Positions 62,096-64,000 of a stretch of 64,000 bases of DNA are shown piece after piece; the first letter of the stretch is position 1, and each line of letters opens with the position of its first letter. The position numbers and the translations under genes are program-made. The notes under the pieces are model-generated. The model saw only the letters and a list, made by a program, of their open reading frames with translations, had not been told where the DNA came from and did not search any database. Location: the NCBI GenBank assembly GCA_021209875.1, contig JAGYVD010000007.1, positions 2,604,001 through 2,668,000 on the forward strand, in the 5' to 3' direction. The DNA comes from Rosellinia necatrix (lineage: Eukaryota; Ascomycota; Sordariomycetes; Xylariales; Xylariaceae).

Positions 62096-64000
62096 TTTAT
62101 ATTATAGTTTATTTTATTAATTCATTAAGCTTGCTAATAATTATAAAAAAGAAATATTTATATCTTTAAAATAATACTTTAAAATAAAAATAGCTAAATA
62201 ATAAATTAATACAAAAAAATAGTTAAATATTTAAAACTTAACATAAAGCGGTTTATTAAACTAAAACTAAAAACAGCAACTATTTAAAATAATAAGTTAA
62301 AAAATGTTAATATGTTTTAAAAGTAGGCTTAAACTAATATATTATTATTTATTTTTTATTTAAAATAATAAATAAATAAAAGCTTTAAAAAATATAAGCT
62401 TTTATATTAAATATATTTAAAATAATAAAATAAAGCTTAGATTTAAGAAAATAAAACTATGCTGCAATTTATTACAAAAAAAACGCAACAAAAAAAAAAT
62501 AATTTATATAAAAAAGCTAATATGAATAAATAATTAAATAATAAGCTAAAAATAGTAAAATAATATATTATTAAACTAATTATTATTTATATAGTTTAAA
62601 AATTTTAAAACTTTTAAAAACATAGAAAAATAAAAATATCTGCTAATTTAAACTTATTTAATTATTTATGAAAGTTTAATTATAGTATAAATAAAATAAA
62701 GAAATAAAAGAAATATAAATAAAAAGTTTTAATTTATTAAATATTTAATTTATGAATATTTATCACAAAAATACAAAGCTAAAAAAACAAACCAGCATAT
62801 TTAATTTATTATATAAGAATTTTAATAATTTTAATATAATAATAAAAAAACATTATTTTTATGAATATATATTTTTTATAAACTGTTTATTTTATTTTTA
62901 AAAATAATAAAACATAATATAAAATCAAATAATAAATTTTGTTTTTATTTTAAATATTTTTATAAAACTAAAAGTTTTATAATAAAATAATAAGCTAAAC
63001 TTTATTATATATATAAAACTATATTATAAAAATATAAACAAAATAATTAAAATAATATAATATTATTTTATAATAAACGCTAATATAACTACTTATAAAT
63101 TTAAAACTAATTATTTAATATTTTATAATATATATTAAAACTTATATATTTTATTGTAAAATATTTAAAAATAATTAAAATATATATAGGCGATAAATAT
63201 TTTAAATATTAATAATAACAACGAGCGCAAAATAATAATATAAATTTATAACAGAACAAAATTAAAAATTAAACAGTTTTAAAACTATTTTTTAAAATTA
63301 ATAAATAAAAAATATATGTTTAAAATTAAAAAATTAAAAAGCATTTATAAAACTTAATAAAAAATAATCGGCAGACAAAAAACATATTTTATTTTATATA
63401 ATTAATAACTTTTAATATTTAAAAATATATATATTAACTTAGGTTTTTTTAAAATGATTGTTATTTTAAAATTAATTAAAAATTGTTTATATAACTAATT
63501 AAAAAACAATAATAAAAATTAATAATATTATAACAGCAGTAAATATAACTATAATAATTAATATAATTAAAACTAATAAAACAACCGATTATTGAGCTTT
63601 TTAAAAACGCAGAAATTATAAAAATTATAACTTTAATAAAAACAATTAATAGTTAAAAATAACGATCGACGTAGTAGAAATAATCATAATAATAAAAATT
63701 GCACCGATAATTAAAACAATTAAGTTTACTTTTTTAAAAAAGCTAATAAAAATTAATTAAACTATTATTTATTAAAGAATAAAAAAAAAATAATATATTT
63801 AAAACGTTATGTTAGCTAGTAGCAGACTTAATATATTATTAATGCTATAAAAAATTTATTACTAATAATAAAAAAATCTAGCATTTATATAAATATAAAT
63901 TTAACATCTGCTTAAAAATTAAATATACCGTTTTTATTTAACTTAAAAAATATATATATAAATATTATACTGTATTAATATTATTTTATAATTTATTTTT

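Larger units (their letters stand above)
60777..64000 (+). mobile_element. LTR retrotransposon, family B copy 2, left part (cut by window end)
   Basis: It begins with an LTR (60777 to about 60978; TAATACGCGCGCGTAGAGGG, TTATATAAGC). It continues with internal DNA collinear with 27837-30210 of copy 1, for example around 62430-62460 against 28575-28605 and 63180-63260 against 29335-29415. The main length difference is the minisatellite at 61345-62095. The right LTR and target duplication are outside the window. ORFs are destroyed. Some blocks are less mutated than in copy 1, so comparing the two could help reconstruct the family. Confidence 0.8.

Noticed and set aside
1..64000. Mitochondrial DNA as an explanation of the extreme AT content
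   Set aside because: There are no mitochondrial genes, rRNA or tRNA. The content is LTR retrotransposons with 5-bp target duplications and transition-only divergence, which fits nuclear RIP.
1..64000. CRISPR arrays, tRNA or rRNA genes
   Set aside because: No regularly spaced short repeats with unique spacers, no tRNA A/B boxes and no rRNA core were recognised. The tandem arrays seen are a minisatellite and a short 50-bp repeat.

Overview
The window looks like a piece of a filamentous ascomycete (Pezizomycotina) chromosome that is almost pure transposon graveyard. From about position 2160 to the end it is extremely AT-rich and full of stops in every frame. Where copies of one element can be compared, nearly all differences are C-to-T or G-to-A. 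That is the footprint of repeat-induced point mutation (RIP) or a closely related fungal process. I see no intact host gene. The only convincing open coding sequence is the N-terminal part of a pogo/Fot1-type transposase running off the left edge on the minus strand (1-387), in normal-composition DNA.

Layout. 1-660: unmutated DNA transposon end. 661-2078: intermediate AT-rich DNA without a recognisable gene. 2079-2162: a near-perfect inverted repeat. 2112-3035 and 9865-10790: two direct copies of a ~925 bp segment that bracket an LTR retrotransposon (3036-9864). 10791-27627: old AT-rich DNA with a reverse-transcriptase relic near 12.4 kb and two solo LTRs (14078-14390, 15916-16201). 27633-43120: an LTR element of a second family split by a nested third-family LTR element (33635-41807). 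44981-51896 and 52551-58780: two more copies of the first family, same orientation. 60105-60291: a short unmutated element with two perfect hairpins. 60777-64000: the left part of a second copy of the second family, carrying a ~750 bp 9-bp-period minisatellite.

Family A (three copies, 270 bp LTRs) is a Ty3/Gypsy element. With G-to-A changes taken into account, a gag zinc knuckle, RT catalytic site, RT FLGFxNFYR block, RNase H and the HHCC and D,D,E integrase motifs can be read in order on the plus strand. Exact 5-bp target-site duplications (TSDs) define copies A2 and A3, the nested element, the outer element and both solo LTRs. Copy A1 has no TSD. Its flanks instead fit an unequal crossover between two insertions of the same family, which duplicated the segment between them.

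Boundaries were found by reading and aligning by eye. Superfamily assignment is firm for family A, tentative for the RT relic, and not possible for families B (outer) and C (nested).
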